Shown: positions 22,800 through 34,039 of the stretch, in pieces
Position numbering within the stretch: position 1 is the stretch's first letter
How the letters are laid out: every line of letters begins with the position of its first letter
From: Mixophyes australis
Taxonomy: Eukaryota; Chordata; Amphibia; Anura; Limnodynastidae
Assembly (NCBI GenBank): GCA_036250195.1
Contig: JAVHZZ010000003.1
Coordinates: forward strand, 91,122,918-91,186,917
Direction of reading: 5' to 3'
Length of the DNA: 64,000 nt
Translations under genes and position numbers: made by a program
The notes under the pieces: generated by a model
Databases searched by the model: none
What the model saw: only the letters and a program-made list of their open reading frames with translations
What the model was told of the DNA's origin: nothing

Positions 22800-23170
22800 A
22801 CACTTGTGGCTAAAACTATTGGCACCCTTGCATTTTTTTTAATAATGCAACATTTTTTCCAGAACAGTGTTGATATTTTTAAAAAATATTTTGGTATCCC
22901 AATATGTATTTCTTTGGTTTGCAGGGACAAAAAGCAGAAACATTTACTAAGTCATAGCTTGTTGCACAAAGAAATCCTTAAATAGGGCGGACAAAATTAC
23001 TGGCATATTTTTGAAAATAGTTAGAAATAATTAGATTTTAAACAGGTGATTCTCTGTCACTTTGGAACTGAAGTAACCTATGATGAGTAGCAGGTGCCTG
23101 AAATATAAAAATCCCTAAATAAATGAGCTTGAATAGAGAAGACTCATTCTCCTGCAAAGCTTTTCGCAAC
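22800..23170. mobile_element. possible Tc1-like terminal region fragment
   Basis: The sequence begins ACTTGTGGCTAAAACTATTG with GGCACCCTTG, and later has AAAATTACTGGCATATTTTTG and TGTCACTTTGGAACTGAAG. GGCTAAAA-TATTGGCACC is a common terminal motif of several Tc1 families. No transposase is present and no opposite end was found. Confidence 0.4.
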
Positions 23171-23639
23171 AAAGTAACGCCAAACTCAGATGGTGTTACC
23201 TGTCTTTATTAATGGGATTCAGCTGATGCCTCTTTCCGGCTTCGGTGGATACCTCACCCTTAGAAATGCTAGGTGCATAGCACTTCCTCCATTCCTTAAG
23301 TTGCTAGTGAATAGCAACAAATCTTATAAAAATCCTAGAGCACCACCGGCATGATAAATTTTAAGTGTACATTATTATGCATCACTGTGATTTGCAACAA
23401 TGCATAATGAAGGCTATCGTGCTAGGGTCATAAATATATCCCTTAGTGTCCACAATTCTCTCAGTTAATGTTAATACTGTTTATTGCTTTAAATCCGAAA
23501 ATTAATTAAATACCATGCAGTGACACCTGTTCACCACTGCTCTGCTATGTGTCATACCTCCCAAATTTCCAGCTAGCAGAACAGTGAGTGGAACTCGGAG
23601 ACAGAGCCCACAAGTCTGGACTGTACCATCTAATCGGGA

Positions 23640-23990
23640 CAGTTGCAAAGTATCTATAATATAAATGTCTAGTGGCGTGTGTTAGTCTGTCTGTGTGTGT
23701 GTGGAAAAAATAAAACCAAGCTGCAGCGCCACCTGCTGGGCGGAGTTATACACTGACCTACTAAATTCTTAGTGTGTGTGCAAAAAAAAATTCAGAAAGG
23801 GCTGAAATTTGGTATACTAAGATGTTTTTAATTTGTTAATTTAATTTGTTAATTGTTAAAAGTGTTTATAAAGATTTTAAAAAATATATATATATTTCTT
23901 GAAGGAGAAGTGACAGTTGGGAGTGGTTGGTGGTTGCCGGGGGTGACAGTGGGGAGTGGTTGGTGGTTGAGGCCTGGGCTATGGTCCAAA
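23640..23990 (+). repeat. dispersed repeat, possibly Helitron-derived
   Basis: The block starts TCTATAATATAAATGTCTAG with TGGCGTGTGTTAGTCTGTCTG and continues GCAGCGCCACCTGCTGG. Helitron 5' ends usually start TC followed by TATATA-rich sequence, which fits. A 3' hairpin with CTAG/CTRR end was not found. Near the end a duplicated GACAGT-GGGAGTGGTTGGTGGTTG occurs at 23910-23970. Confidence 0.3.
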
Positions 23991-24293
23991 TGCATCACAA
24001 GAACCTTTTTAACACCTTAAGTAGCTTGATTTGACTAGAATGCATGAGTATCATGCATGGGTTAACTTGTTTATTTATAAATGGCTGCATTTAATTAAAA
24101 ATAAATAAATTGTGTTTTAATAGTTTGGACATAGTCCCATTCTAAAGGAGTACTCCAGTTTAAATGTTAAATAATATAATAATTATGTTTACATAATAAT
24201 TATTTGCTGTTACCTTCCTTATCAGATGTTCTTTCCACTATTGCTGCTTGGTCTCTAATGGTTCAGGGGCCTTGCTCATTGATAATAGATCTT

Positions 24294-24627
24294 GGACCTG
24301 ATTCATTAAGGATCTTAACTTGAGAAACTTCTTATTTCAGTCTCCTGGTCAAAACCATGTTACAATGCAAGGGGTGCAAATTAGTATTCTGTTTTGCACA
24401 TAAGTTAAATACTGACTGTTTTTTCATGTTGCACACAAATATCAACTTTAAATTTCAGTGTACAAATAAACTATCAAGTATTTGTGTGCTACATGAAAAA
24501 AACAGTCAGTATTTAACTTATGTGTAAAACAGAATACTAATTTGCACCCCTTGCATTGTAACATGGTTTTGAGCAGGAGACTGAAATAAGAAGTTTCTCA
24601 AGTTAAGATCCTTAATGAATCAGGTCC
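24294..24627. mobile_element. 334-bp foldback MITE, copy A
   Basis: The arms start GGACCTGATTCATTAAGGAT and mirror each other across the whole element with few mismatches, so a single strand would form a long hairpin. CTT flanks both sides (24291-24293, 24628-24630), a 3-bp target duplication. No coding capacity. Confidence 0.88.
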
Positions 24628-24685
24628 CTTGTTCTGTTCCATGAAGCAAGATCCCTCATGTATGAATCACACACTTATGCACATC

Positions 24686-25019
24686 GGGCCTGATTCATTA
24701 AGGAACTTAAATTAAAAAATTTCTTATTTAAGTCTCCTGGACAAAACCATGTTACAATGCAGGGGGTGAAAATTAGTTTTCTGCTTTGCACATAACTTAA
24801 ATACTGACTGTTTTTTCATGTAGCACACAAATATCAACATTAAATTTCAGTGTACAAATAAGCTATTAAGTATTTGTGTGCTACATGAAAAAAACAGTCA
24901 GTATTTGACTTATGTGCAAAACAGAAAACTAGTTTTCACCCCTTGCAATATAACATGGTTTTGTCCAGGAGACTTAAATAAGAAACTTCTTAATTTAAGT
25001 TCCTTAATGAATCAGGCCC
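24686..25019. mobile_element. 334-bp foldback MITE, copy B
   Basis: Same family and same length as the element 58 bp upstream, with termini GGGCCTGATTCATTAAGGAA and an ATC target duplication (24683-24685 and 25020-25022). Internal differences are modest (for example AACTTAAATT instead of ATCTTAACTTG). Separate duplications show two independent insertions rather than one local duplication. Confidence 0.88.
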
Positions 25020-25022
25020 ATC

Positions 25023-27691
25023 TTGTTTTTTTCCTACTGCCCTGCCCTATTACTGGGCTCTACTAATTTTACTAACTGCTTTTCTTGAGCTATGCCCCAC
25101 AGTACTGAATGAACTGTCCTTTCTTTATTATATGGTCAGTCATTCAGCTACATATAGCAAGTTCTCTCTGAGACTGCCTAGATGGACTCCAGGATCATGC
25201 TTATGGATTACTCCTGTAATGTAAAGCATACCAGAAAATATCATCACTTCTCAATGTAGAACAACTGCAACAAGGACTGTCAGGACCAAACATAGACAAT
25301 GGATTTAGAATTGGTATAATTGATTTCCCCCACTCGCTCCCCAAATAAAAGCACACCACAGAGAAATCTTTTTGTTAACTTTATTTATAATTTTGGTTAC
25401 ACTGGACCGTTTTAAAGTCCCACCTCATATTTCCCATCATAGCATTCCATCTGATCTTCTTTTATTATCATTTTCTCCATAACAATAAGAGGAGTACAAA
25501 AAGAATGAAGAGCATGAAAAATGAATAAAGCATAATGAAAAAATTAAATGAGAAAACAAGTGGGGAAGAGTGGTAAATATCTTCTCTTCTTCGTTTTTTC
25601 TTCTCTATATTTATTCAACTTCCGTGCTCTTTTATATTTCTATTTTCCTCTTTCTTCTGTGCTTTTCATCTGTGGTTGCTTGTGGTATATGACATAAGAG
25701 GGCTAACCACCTGAGCAGGGTAACATTGTTGGTCCTTCTCTGTTTTAAGGGTGCTGTTATATGATATTAGAGGTGCTGTAGGATTGTATACCTGAGCGGA
25801 CATACCCCTGATCGCCCTTTCAAAGGGAAGTGTTCTATGGCATTTGAGGTGGTGTTGTAATGGACATGTGTGAGTATCACTGATGGGATCCCAGTTTAGG
25901 GTAAACATGACTTTCCCATTGACCCCACCAATAGGCTTATTAGTTAAGGAAAAAATAAGTTGATTGCCTTAGATCTGAAAAATCAGCAACAATTGCAGTT
26001 AAGGCAGTTAGTTTCCCATAATTAGCAGCATTCAGTCAAGGTAACAAGTAATGTTTTGAGACTGCAGCCCCTTCTACTTTACCATCTTACCTTTATAACC
26101 ACTGTAGGCAGCTAACATGCGCTTATTACTGGACCAGGATGCCATTCAGAAGAAAGACTTGAATCCAAAAGGGGGTACTCATAATTTACAATGAGCCACC
26201 GAAAAGACAAAGAAACGTTGTGCTCTTACTATTTGTTGTGATCCATTGAATTAGATCAAGTCATATACCAAATATTCATTTTTTGTCAACCTTCCTACAA
26301 TACTAACACTACTAACAATACTTCTCCAATGAACCTGTGATACCCTGCCGGTTTAACCATGTCTATTGGGGTGCTTTAATCAGCAGCCAGCTTGTTGTGC
26401 TAAAGCCCAAGAGCCAGCGGTACATATATAAAATTGTACTTGTTAGTAATATATCCTTTTACATCACAGAAGAAATTTAATTTGTCTCTACAAAATTACA
26501 CCATATGGTACCAAGCCCAAAACAAAAAAAAAAAACATGCAGCAATACTCCAGGAAACGCATTAGACAATGGGGTAATGTTGGCATATAATGAATTCATA
26601 ATAGAAATTAAGAAAAAAAAAGCTGTAATAATTTTTTGTATTTTTCTAGGTTTAGAAATGTGCTATGTTTTTACTTTTCCAAAGATCAGATTAGTTTAAG
26701 AACATTAGGAGCTTCGTACAAGAAACTTTTATCCTTGGATAGATTGTCTTGAAGGGCAATTCATTTATTGTACAGGGTGATCTCATCTGACAAGAAAGGT
26801 TCATATTAACACAACACCTTAGCACTGATGCTGAGCTTCTGTCAGAGGAGAAATACTAAGGTAAAGATTTTCTATGCAAGGGGCCTGCCTTATTCTAAAG
26901 GACTCCTAAGGAAGCCACTGCTACAGATTGTGAAACCTTGACATGCCTACTGCTGAATCAGTGTTCTTGTTATAATTGTGCCTTGATTAAAGCTGATCTT
27001 AAAGCTTGCAGTGTGTGGTCCCACTGTGTTACAGCAGTTTGATGAATTAAAGGCTTCAGGCTAAAAAATCAATTACACAGTAAGGAACGTCTGTTTCTTC
27101 ATTATTGCAATTACTGACCCTTTACGCACATTCGAGAAGTGTTGAACTACTTTCCTGGAGTCACTGGGAAGCTTTTCATGACTGCTGCACGGTAACAGTA
27201 CTAAGTATAGCGAGTGGTAAGAACTACATTGCATGTCACAAGCCGAGGTTTCATGAGCTGTGTCTGAAAATCAATCCCTGCATTCATCAGAGTATTTGCA
27301 GTTGCTTTAAAAACAATACAAGCTTCTACAAACAAACATTTAACCCTAGAAAAAAAATTAGCTAGACAACAAAACACTGAAAAGAACAATAGGTTGATAT
27401 TAAGCTAAAGTGTACCAACCAAATAGGTGAGCTTCCAGATGAAGTTATCTGGTCTGTGTGCCTGTTGCAACAATTTTTTCAGCATAATACAAATTCATAT
27501 ATCAAGAAATGCCAAGGATGGTGGGTCATAAAATACAATATAAATTAAAAGAAAAATATATATAGCTATTTATAATGCTGCTGGTGATCCAGCCCAGGAG
27601 GACCAAAAAAAGAAAGAATAATATAGTCTGTACCGCCTGTGACGTGAAGTCAGATCATGATCACATGGTAATATTCTCATCAAATCTAGAT
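25023..27691. other. non-genic stretch
   Basis: AT-rich DNA with frames no longer than about 95 codons and no motifs. Homopolymer A runs occur near 26525 and 26615. I see no repeat boundary or RNA gene. Confidence 0.5.
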
Positions 27692-27696
27692 GTTGT

Positions 27697-28434
27697 TGTT
27701 AAGAGCCGCGGCGGTACTCACCGCCGTGGCGACTCGTCTCCTGGTCTCCCCGTAGTCCCGGCCGTCACCTTGACGACCAGGACGTCACTTCCGGCCGTGA
27801 CACGACCGTTGCCAAGGCAATGGTCGGACGCTTCCTCCGCAGCGTGGCCTCCCGGCAATGAATGAAAGCCGGGCGCGTGCACAAATTGGCCTCACCAGCC
27901 TGTGGGCTAATTAATGAAATAGATTAATTTTATGCAGGGGGCTGTGTGACTTCAGAGCCAGGTTCTGATTGGCTGCTTGTACTATTTAAGGCAGGGAGGG
28001 CTTAGCCTCCCTGCCGGTTATAGCTTCCAGATTCCTGTGTTGCTGCCTGCTGCTGTACTCCTGGTGTTAAGCCTTTGGATTGTTGCCTGCCGTGTATGAC
28101 CCCTGCCTGTCTTCTGGATTTGTCTTTTGCCTGTGCCCTTGACCTTTTGGCTTATATCACCGTCTGCTGATCTGCTCGTGACCTCGATCCCTGGCGTGTT
28201 TCCTGACGATTCTTCCTAGCAAGTGACCCCTGACCTCGGCCTGTTCCTTGGATTTTCTGTCTGCCATTACCCTCTGCCTCTGGGTTCCCCACAACTGGTA
28301 CACATCACACGACCCTCTGTAGTCTGCAGCCAAGTCTGTCCCCACCACTAGGGGCTCCAGTGAACACCAGACAGTCAGAGTAGACTCCGGGTGGTGTTGT
28401 AATAGTTGGAGGGGTTCCTGACCTTATAACCGGT
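27697..28434 (+). repeat. 5' LTR of chromovirus A
   Basis: 738 bp. The promoter-like part has GACGTCACTTCCGG (27781), GTTGCCAAGGCAAT (27808), an ATTGG box (27968) and the TATA-like TATTTAAG (27983). The 3' part is rich in CCTG/TGACC repeats. It ends near TTCCTGACC, where the expected final A is changed. It is about 150 bp longer than its partner because the 3' LTR lost the TATA region. Confidence 0.88.
27781..27990 (+). promoter_or_regulatory. putative LTR promoter module: CRE/ETS, X-box, ATTGG, TATA
   Basis: GACGTCAC (CREB-type half plus), ACTTCCGG (ETS-type), GTTGCCAAGGCAAT (near-palindrome like an RFX X-box), ATTGG and TATTTAAG occur in this order. The same order is found in the solo LTR at 60865-61579. 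Motif identities follow published consensus sequences; activity is inferred. Confidence 0.5.
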
Positions 28435-28467
28435 CGTAAAAACAGATGTTCCAGAGACGAAGTTGGG

Positions 28468-29007
28468 ATGGATGAAAGTGGAACCAAATCGTCTCCTTTT
28501 CAAGCCCTAGCGAGTCATGTTGAGACCCTATACCAAATGATCCGGGGATTGTCCCAGCGTTTGTCCATTCAAGAGGAGGACTCCCGGACTACATTAGCGA
28601 ATTCCGGTCCTGTTGATGAACCCAAGTTAAACTTGCCAGACCAGTTCTCCGGAAATAGAGCCCTGTTCCGGAATTTTAAAGAAAGCTGCAAACTGTACTT
28701 TCGGCTGAAACCTCGGTCTTCTGGGTCAGAACAGCAGAGAGTTGGAATTGTCATCTCCCATCTGCAGGGTGACCCCCAGTCTTGGGCTTTCACCTTGCCG
28801 CAGTCTAGTCCTATTTTGCAATCTTTGGAAGCTTTCTTTAACGCATTGGGTCTCCTTTACGATGACCCAGATAGAGTTGCCTCCGCTGAGACTCATCTAC
28901 GGGCCTTGAAGCAAGGCCAACGTTCTGCAGAAGAATACGCTCCTGAATTCCGGCGTTGGTCCACTGACTGCGCTCCTATTCCAACAAGTCAGGAAGATCA
29001 GGCCTAG
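28468..29007 (+). pseudogene. gag: gag of chromovirus A, truncated
   Basis: 179 codons starting MDESGTK, 33 nt after the 5' LTR. The middle has the retrotransposon gag signature LNLPDQFSGNRALFRNFKES through VGIVISHLQGDPQSWA and an RSAEEYAPEFRRWS block. Gag should continue into a CCHC zinc knuckle, but the frame ends at EDQA and the protease frame starts within six bases. A deletion near 28975-29010 has therefore removed the knuckle and the gag/pro boundary. Gag would form the particle and bind RNA; this copy cannot. Confidence 0.85.
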
Positions 29008-29012
29008 AGAAG

Positions 29013-29328
29013 GTGGAAGAGATTCATCTAGGTCTGCAGTTCATTTCTTCCAAAAATGCATTAATAGTTCCCACTCATCTTTCCTGTGGATCACACTCCT
29101 CTGTTACTTCAGCATGTATTGATAGCGGTGCCGCAGGCAACTTTCTGGATATCAGTTTTGCCAAGTCCATTGGATTTCCATTCATTAAAGTGAATTCCAC
29201 TATCACTGTCTGCGGTTTGGATGGGGGTCCCTTACCTGGAGGCAGGATTTCCTTCACGACTCCGCCCTTACGTCTTACAGTTGGGTCTCTTCATTCCGAA
29301 ACCCTGTCTCTTCTCCTCATTGATTGCC
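29013..29328 (+). pseudogene. pro: aspartic protease region of chromovirus A, cut by element B
   Basis: The frame carries ACIDSGAAGNFLD, the DSG active-site motif of retroelement aspartic proteases, followed by a GGPLPGGRISF flap-like segment. It runs into the 5-bp target TTGCC (29324-29328), where element B begins. The continuation resumes at 36367 with a frame encoding [16 protein letters not shown], a linker typical between protease and RT. Confidence 0.88.
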
Positions 29329-30740
29329 TGTCACGGGCACTAGGAGTTCTGCCCAGGATTCACCAGTTGATAATGCTTACCAGAGGGGCGGGATTTACAC
29401 AGCGGTCCTCTGGGCAGTAGGGTGAATAGTAGGAACGTATATAACAGCAGATGGAGAGAGAATGCCAATGGAATAGATGAGAGTCAGTGACTTGCAGCTA
29501 TACTGGTAGGAGAATCACCGACTTGCAGCTGTACTGGTAGGAGAGTCAGCGACTTGCAGCTGTAGTGGAACGGCAGGTCTCAACCAAGGAGAGCAGAGTG
29601 GACGTGAACAGGTGAAGGGAGGTAATGGGAGAGTCAGTGGTCTGCGGATAGCAAGTTGTACCACTGCTGTGATGAGAAGACTTGTCCAGGTAGGTAACGG
29701 GAGAGTCAGTGGTCTGCGTATAGCAAGTTGTACCACTGCTGTGAAGGAAAGACTTGTCCAGGTGCAGGTAGGTAGCGGGAGAGTCAGTGGTCTGCGTATA
29801 GCAAGTTGTACCACTGCTGTGATGAGAAGACTTGTCCAGGTGCAGGTAGGTAGCGGGAGAGTCAGTGGTCTGCGTATAGCAAGTTGTACCACTGCTGCGA
29901 AGGGAAGACTTGTCCAGGTGCAGGTAGGTAGCGGGAGAGTCAGTGGTCTGCGTACAGCAAGTTGTACCACTGTGAGGAGGTGAGGACTTGTCCAGGTGCG
30001 GATAAGTGGAGTAGTGATAAGAGTCTATAACTGTATAAATACAATTGGAGAGCAGAGGAGCTAGACCCAAACAGATATGCAGCATCACAGCTAATAGTCT
30101 ATAGCGGGTATGGTTACCGCTGCTGAGTAGAGAAGCTTGTCCAAAGCGGATATGCAGGATAACAGCTGATAGTCAATAACAAGTATGCATACCGCTGCTG
30201 AGTAGAGAAGCTTGTCCAACGAGGATATGCAGGCACAGCAGGAGAGCTGAGAGACTGTAGCGGGTATGGGAACCGCACGTGAGCAGAGCAGGTAATCCAG
30301 CAGACAGCTGAAGACACGAGCAGGACACAGGAGTCAGTAGCGGGTATGGGAACCACCGATGAGCAGAGCAGGTAATCCAGCAGGAAACTGAAGATACGAG
30401 CAGGACACAGGAGACAGTAGCGGGTATGGGAACCGCCGATGAGCAGAGCAGGTAATCCAGCAGGAAACTGAAGATACGAGCAGGACACAGGAGACACCTT
30501 AAGAGACTCACAGGGAATGAGACTCAAGATCAGGCAACGATACAATGGCCACAGGTGCCTTAAATAGGGAGAGGTGACTGATCCACCAATTAGGTTAAAA
30601 GCAAGGTCATAAGAGTTCATGGATGCTGCGCATGCGCAGTCCATCAAGATGGCGGACGGCCGCGGCTCAGGACAGGCGCCGGCAGGAAGGCTAGAGAACC
30701 ACGCACCAGCGCAGAGGCTCTCACGGTCCGGTAAGTGACA
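29329..30740 (-). repeat. 3' LTR of chromovirus B
   Basis: 1412 bp; in element orientation it begins TGTCACTTACCGGACCG and ends GTGCCCGTGACA. A TATA-like CTATTTAAGG lies near 30561-30571. The R/U5 side holds two arrays: 72-78-bp units at about 29638-29990 and ~75-80-bp units at about 30110-30500. It has three more units in total than the 5' LTR, which explains the length difference. Confidence 0.92.
29638..29990 (-). repeat. 78-bp tandem array with conserved palindromic core
   Basis: Five units each hold a core that starts CAGTGGTCTGCG and ends GTTGTACCACTG, so its ends (CAGTGGT/ACCACTG) can pair. Four such cores occur in the other LTR (about 35496-35765) and four in the related LTR at 63536-63812. 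Because 78 is a multiple of 3, open frames with 26-residue repeats appear on both strands; these are by-products. Confidence 0.85.
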
Positions 30741-31015
30741 GTACCCCCCCTTTTAAAGGTGGGCACAGAACACTTGGAGCCAGGTTTGCCCGGAAACTTG
30801 GAGTAAATTTTTTTTAGATCATCTGCACAGATCCAAGAACGCTCCTCTGGACCAAAGCCCTTCCAATGCACTAGGAAGCGAAGAACTCCTCGCGAAATTT
30901 TGGCATCCAGAATATGAGTAATTTCAAACTCCTCCTCTTGATGAACTTGTACTGGCCGAGGTGCTGAAGGAGGAACAGAGAAACGGTTCATGATAAGAGG
31001 CTTGAGTAATGACAC
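30644..31015 (-). pseudogene. integrase C-terminus with chromodomain, element B
   Basis: The frame has SLLKPLIMNRF and then EEEFEITHILDAKISRG with LRFLVHWKGFGPEERSWI, a chromodomain with aromatic residues and the HWKG core. Chromoviral integrase chromodomains tether insertion to histone-marked chromatin. It is out of frame with the upstream integrase, so a short indel near 31010-31030 separates them. The frame then runs past the polypurine tract into the LTR, where it has no meaning. Confidence 0.85.
30741..30757 (-). promoter_or_regulatory. polypurine tract of chromovirus B
   Basis: In element orientation TTTAAAAGGGGGGGTAC lies directly before the 3' LTR. Polypurine tracts at this place prime plus-strand DNA synthesis in LTR retrotransposons. 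Confidence 0.75.
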
Positions 31016-32436
31016 GTGGAAGGCGTTGGGTTCTTAGGTAATAGTAGTTTGAAGCACACCGGATTTATCACCTGAGTGATTTTATATGGACCAATGAAAC
31101 GGGGAGCGAACTTCATGGACGGAACCTTCAGGCGAATATTTTTGGTAGAAAGCCATACGCGGTCTCCAACTTTAAGTGGTGGAATAGCTCGCCTCTTTTT
31201 ATCAGCAAAACACTTGTATCTGGCAGATGTCTTCTTCAGGGAGGATTTAACCTGAGACCAGATAGTTTTGAAACTCTGACATAAACTCTCCACTGCAGGA
31301 ACTTGGGTGGGAGGGAGGGCAGGAAATTCTGGGAGAGACGGATGGTGACCATATACCACAAAGAATGGAGTTTTTGAAGATGACTCGTGATACGTATTGT
31401 TATGGGCGAATTCAGCCCATGGAAGCAAATCTACCCAATTGTCTTGGTTGGCTGAGGAGAACATCCTTATGAAAGTCTCAAGATCTTGGTTGACTCTCTC
31501 GGTCTGTCCATTAGATTGAGAATGGTAGGAGGATGATAGTGACAATCGGATACCCAAGGTCTTGCAAAGGGCTCGCCAGAATCTGGAGACGAACTGCACT
31601 CCTCTATCCGAAACAATCTCAGATGGACATCCATGAATCCGAAAGATCTCCTTGATAAAATGGTCAGCCAGAGTAGATGAGGAAGGTAATCCGGTCAAAG
31701 GAACAAAATGTGCCATTTTCGAAAATCTATTCACCACTACCCAGATGGTATTACAACTTTTGCTAGGAGGAAGATCGGTGACAAAGTCCATACTAATATG
31801 GGTCCATAGTTTGGAAGGAATGGGTAGTGGTTGAAGTAATCCCGCCGGTGTTCTGCGGGGGTTTTTAAACTGGGAACAAACCTCACATGCGGCCACAAAT
31901 TCTTTGACATCTCTCCTCATAGAGGGCCACCAGTAGCTTCGAGAAAGGATTTCTAATGTCTTACGTTCTCCCGAATGTCCAGAAAAACGGGAAGAATGAT
32001 ACCACGATAATATTTTTTTACGTAGAGATAGAGGCACGAGGGTTCTCCTAAATGGTAGCACCTTGGTGGAAGAAGTGGCCAGAGTCACACATTTGGGATC
32101 CAATATGGGATGATTAGGACTATCCTCAGTGTCACAGGACGCCACAAACGCCCGAGATAAGGCGTCTGCTTTTCTATTCTTGGAAGCTGGTCTGAAGGTT
32201 ATGATAAGTTCAAAACGAGAAAAGAAAAGTGACCATCTTGCTTGACGAGGATTCAAACACTGAGCTGACTGCAGATATAACAGGTTTTTGTAGTCAGTAA
32301 AAATAGGTACAGGATGACGAGCCCCCTCCAGCAGATATCTCCACTCCTCTAATGCTGCTTTTATGGCCAAAACTCCTTGTCCCCGATGGTATAGTTTCTC
32401 TCCGCAGGAAGAAGACCTCGAGAGTAGAAGGCACAA
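30988..32436 (-). pseudogene. pol: RNase H (part) and integrase of element B
   Basis: 482 codons. RNase H residues remain at FTDYKN (about 46-51) and KADALSR (89-95). Integrase has the zinc-binding H147, H154, C184, C187 and the catalytic D217 (SMDF), D277 (VSDRG) and E313 (QTER), spaced 59 and 35 as in the D,D35E family. A GPY/F module (RFIGPYKITQV) follows. It is disconnected from RT by a single-base-type frameshift near 32365-32385 and from the chromodomain by another near 31015. The enzyme would integrate the cDNA. Confidence 0.92.
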
Positions 32437-33488
32437 GGATGGAATTTTTGTTGCTCCGATCTTTGAGATAGATTGGCCCCTAGACCAACATTAGAGGCGT
32501 CTACTTCCAGAAAGAAAGGAAGGGTCACGTCAGGCTGTCGAAGAACAGGAGCGGTAGAGAACGCCTTCTTGAGGAAGTGAAAGGCTTGAAGGGCCTCGGA
32601 AGACCATTGTTTAGTATTAGCGCCCTTACGGGTCAGAGCCACTATTGGAGAAGCAATGGAGGAAAAACCTTGAATGAAGCGTCTGTAGTAGTTTGCAAAC
32701 CCTAAAAAGCGTTGGATTGCTCTGAGGATAGTTGGCTGGGGCCAACGTAGTACAGCATTCACCTTCTCCGAATCCATCTTTAGACCTACTCTGGACACAA
32801 TATATGCCAAGAATGGAATCTGGGATAACTCAAAGGAACATTTCTCTAACTTGCAGAATAATGAGTTTCTCCGGAGTCTGGAAAGGACCTCTGCCACATG
32901 TTTATGATGAGTGGGCAGATCCTGAGAGAAAATGAATATGTCGTCCAGGTAGACGACGACACAAACATACAACAAGTCCCGGAATATCTCATTCACGAAT
33001 CCCTGGAAGACAGCTGGGACGTTACACAACCCGAAGGGCATAACTAGATATTCATAGTGTCCATTCCTGGTGTGAAATGCTGTCTTCCATTCGTCTCCGG
33101 ACTTGATGCGGATTAAGTTATAAGCGCCTCGGAGATCAAGTTTGGTGAATATCCGGGCTCCCTTAATGCGGTCAAAGAGCTCGGTAATTAGCGGAATAGG
33201 GTACCGATTTTTAATGGTAATGGCATTAAGTCCACGATAATCTATACAGGGTCGTAATGACCCATCTTTCTTCTTAACAAAAAAGAACCCCGCTCCAGCG
33301 GGAGAAGTGGAAGGTCGAATAAAACCACGATGGAGATTCTCCTTGATATAATCAGATGTTGCTTTGGTCTCTGGTAGCGAGAGAGGATACACACGACCCC
33401 TAGGAGGGTTCTTGCCAGGTTGTAAATCAATCGGACAATCCCACGCCCGATGGGGCGGAAGGCGTACAGACTGGATTTTATCAAACAC
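32361..33488 (-). pseudogene. pol: reverse transcriptase and start of RNase H, element B
   Basis: 375 codons. RT motif A has [10 protein letters not shown] (D118), then PFGLCN (151-156), the catalytic YLDD (180-183), [12 protein letters not shown] and the RNase H opening FFLEVDAS. All key RT residues are present. The frame stops at GDKEFWP because of a frameshift inside RNase H, and upstream it is cut off from the protease by another shift near 33570-33600. RT copies the element RNA into DNA in the cytoplasmic particle. Confidence 0.93.
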
Positions 33489-34020
33489 ATCCGCGAAGGA
33501 AGCATACTGTGGAGGAAGACCCAGCGGACAGGGTGTAAAAGAAGATTGATTTATTTTGAGTGGAACAACTTGAGACAGACATCTATGACGACAATCGGAC
33601 CCCAGGAAGTGACTTGAGGAGTGTTCCAGTCAATCTCAGGAGAATGAAGTTGAAGCCATGGAAGACAAAGTACAATGGGACTAGTGGTAACAGGAAGGAC
33701 CAGCAAAGAAATTTTCTCCTGGTGTAAGGCTCCGATTTGAAGGGACAATGGAGTCGTACATTAATTGATGAGTCCATTAATTATGCGAGAACCATCGATA
33801 GCGGTGACAGCGATAGCTGCTTTTAAAGGAATCACTGGTAGGGACCATTGATTCACTAGAGAACTAGAGATAAAGTTTCCAGCAGCTCCAGAGTCTAGAA
33901 GCGCTTGAGACATAAATGACTTGGTAGCAAAGGAAACGGTAACATCAAAAGCACAGATTTTAGAATCCGTAGAACATGGAGAGGACTCCAGGGACCCTAA
34001 CCTTACCTCTCCAGAACTAG
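33489..34020 (-). pseudogene. pro: aspartic protease and linker of element B, disrupted
   Basis: In the -1 frame relative to gag the minus strand reads QALLDSGAAGNFIS, the protease active-site region, then VTAIDGSRIINGLIN followed by a stop (TAA, 33761-33763). The frame continues with SLQIGALHQEKISLLVL and the [12 protein letters not shown] linker and ends at LFHSK. RT continues in another frame. One nonsense change and one frameshift therefore separate protease from RT. Confidence 0.85.
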
Positions 34021-34039
34021 TTAGGGCCTGGCATTTCCC
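33995..34039 (-). promoter_or_regulatory. putative -1 ribosomal frameshift signal, element B
   Basis: In gag frame the heptamer G GGA AAT (34033-34039) is followed, after a 6-nt spacer, by a 7-bp perfect stem CCCTAAC / GTTAGGG (34020-34026 and 33995-34001) that overlaps the gag stop. Protease is in the -1 frame. This matches the X XXY YYZ plus stem-loop rule and the homologous site of element C. Confidence 0.65.

Noticed and set aside
29515..30088. Overlapping 150-180-codon frames on the minus strand and a 123-codon frame on the plus strand
   Set aside because: They arise from 78-bp tandem repeats in an LTR (78 is divisible by 3), giving 26-residue periodic translations on both strands.
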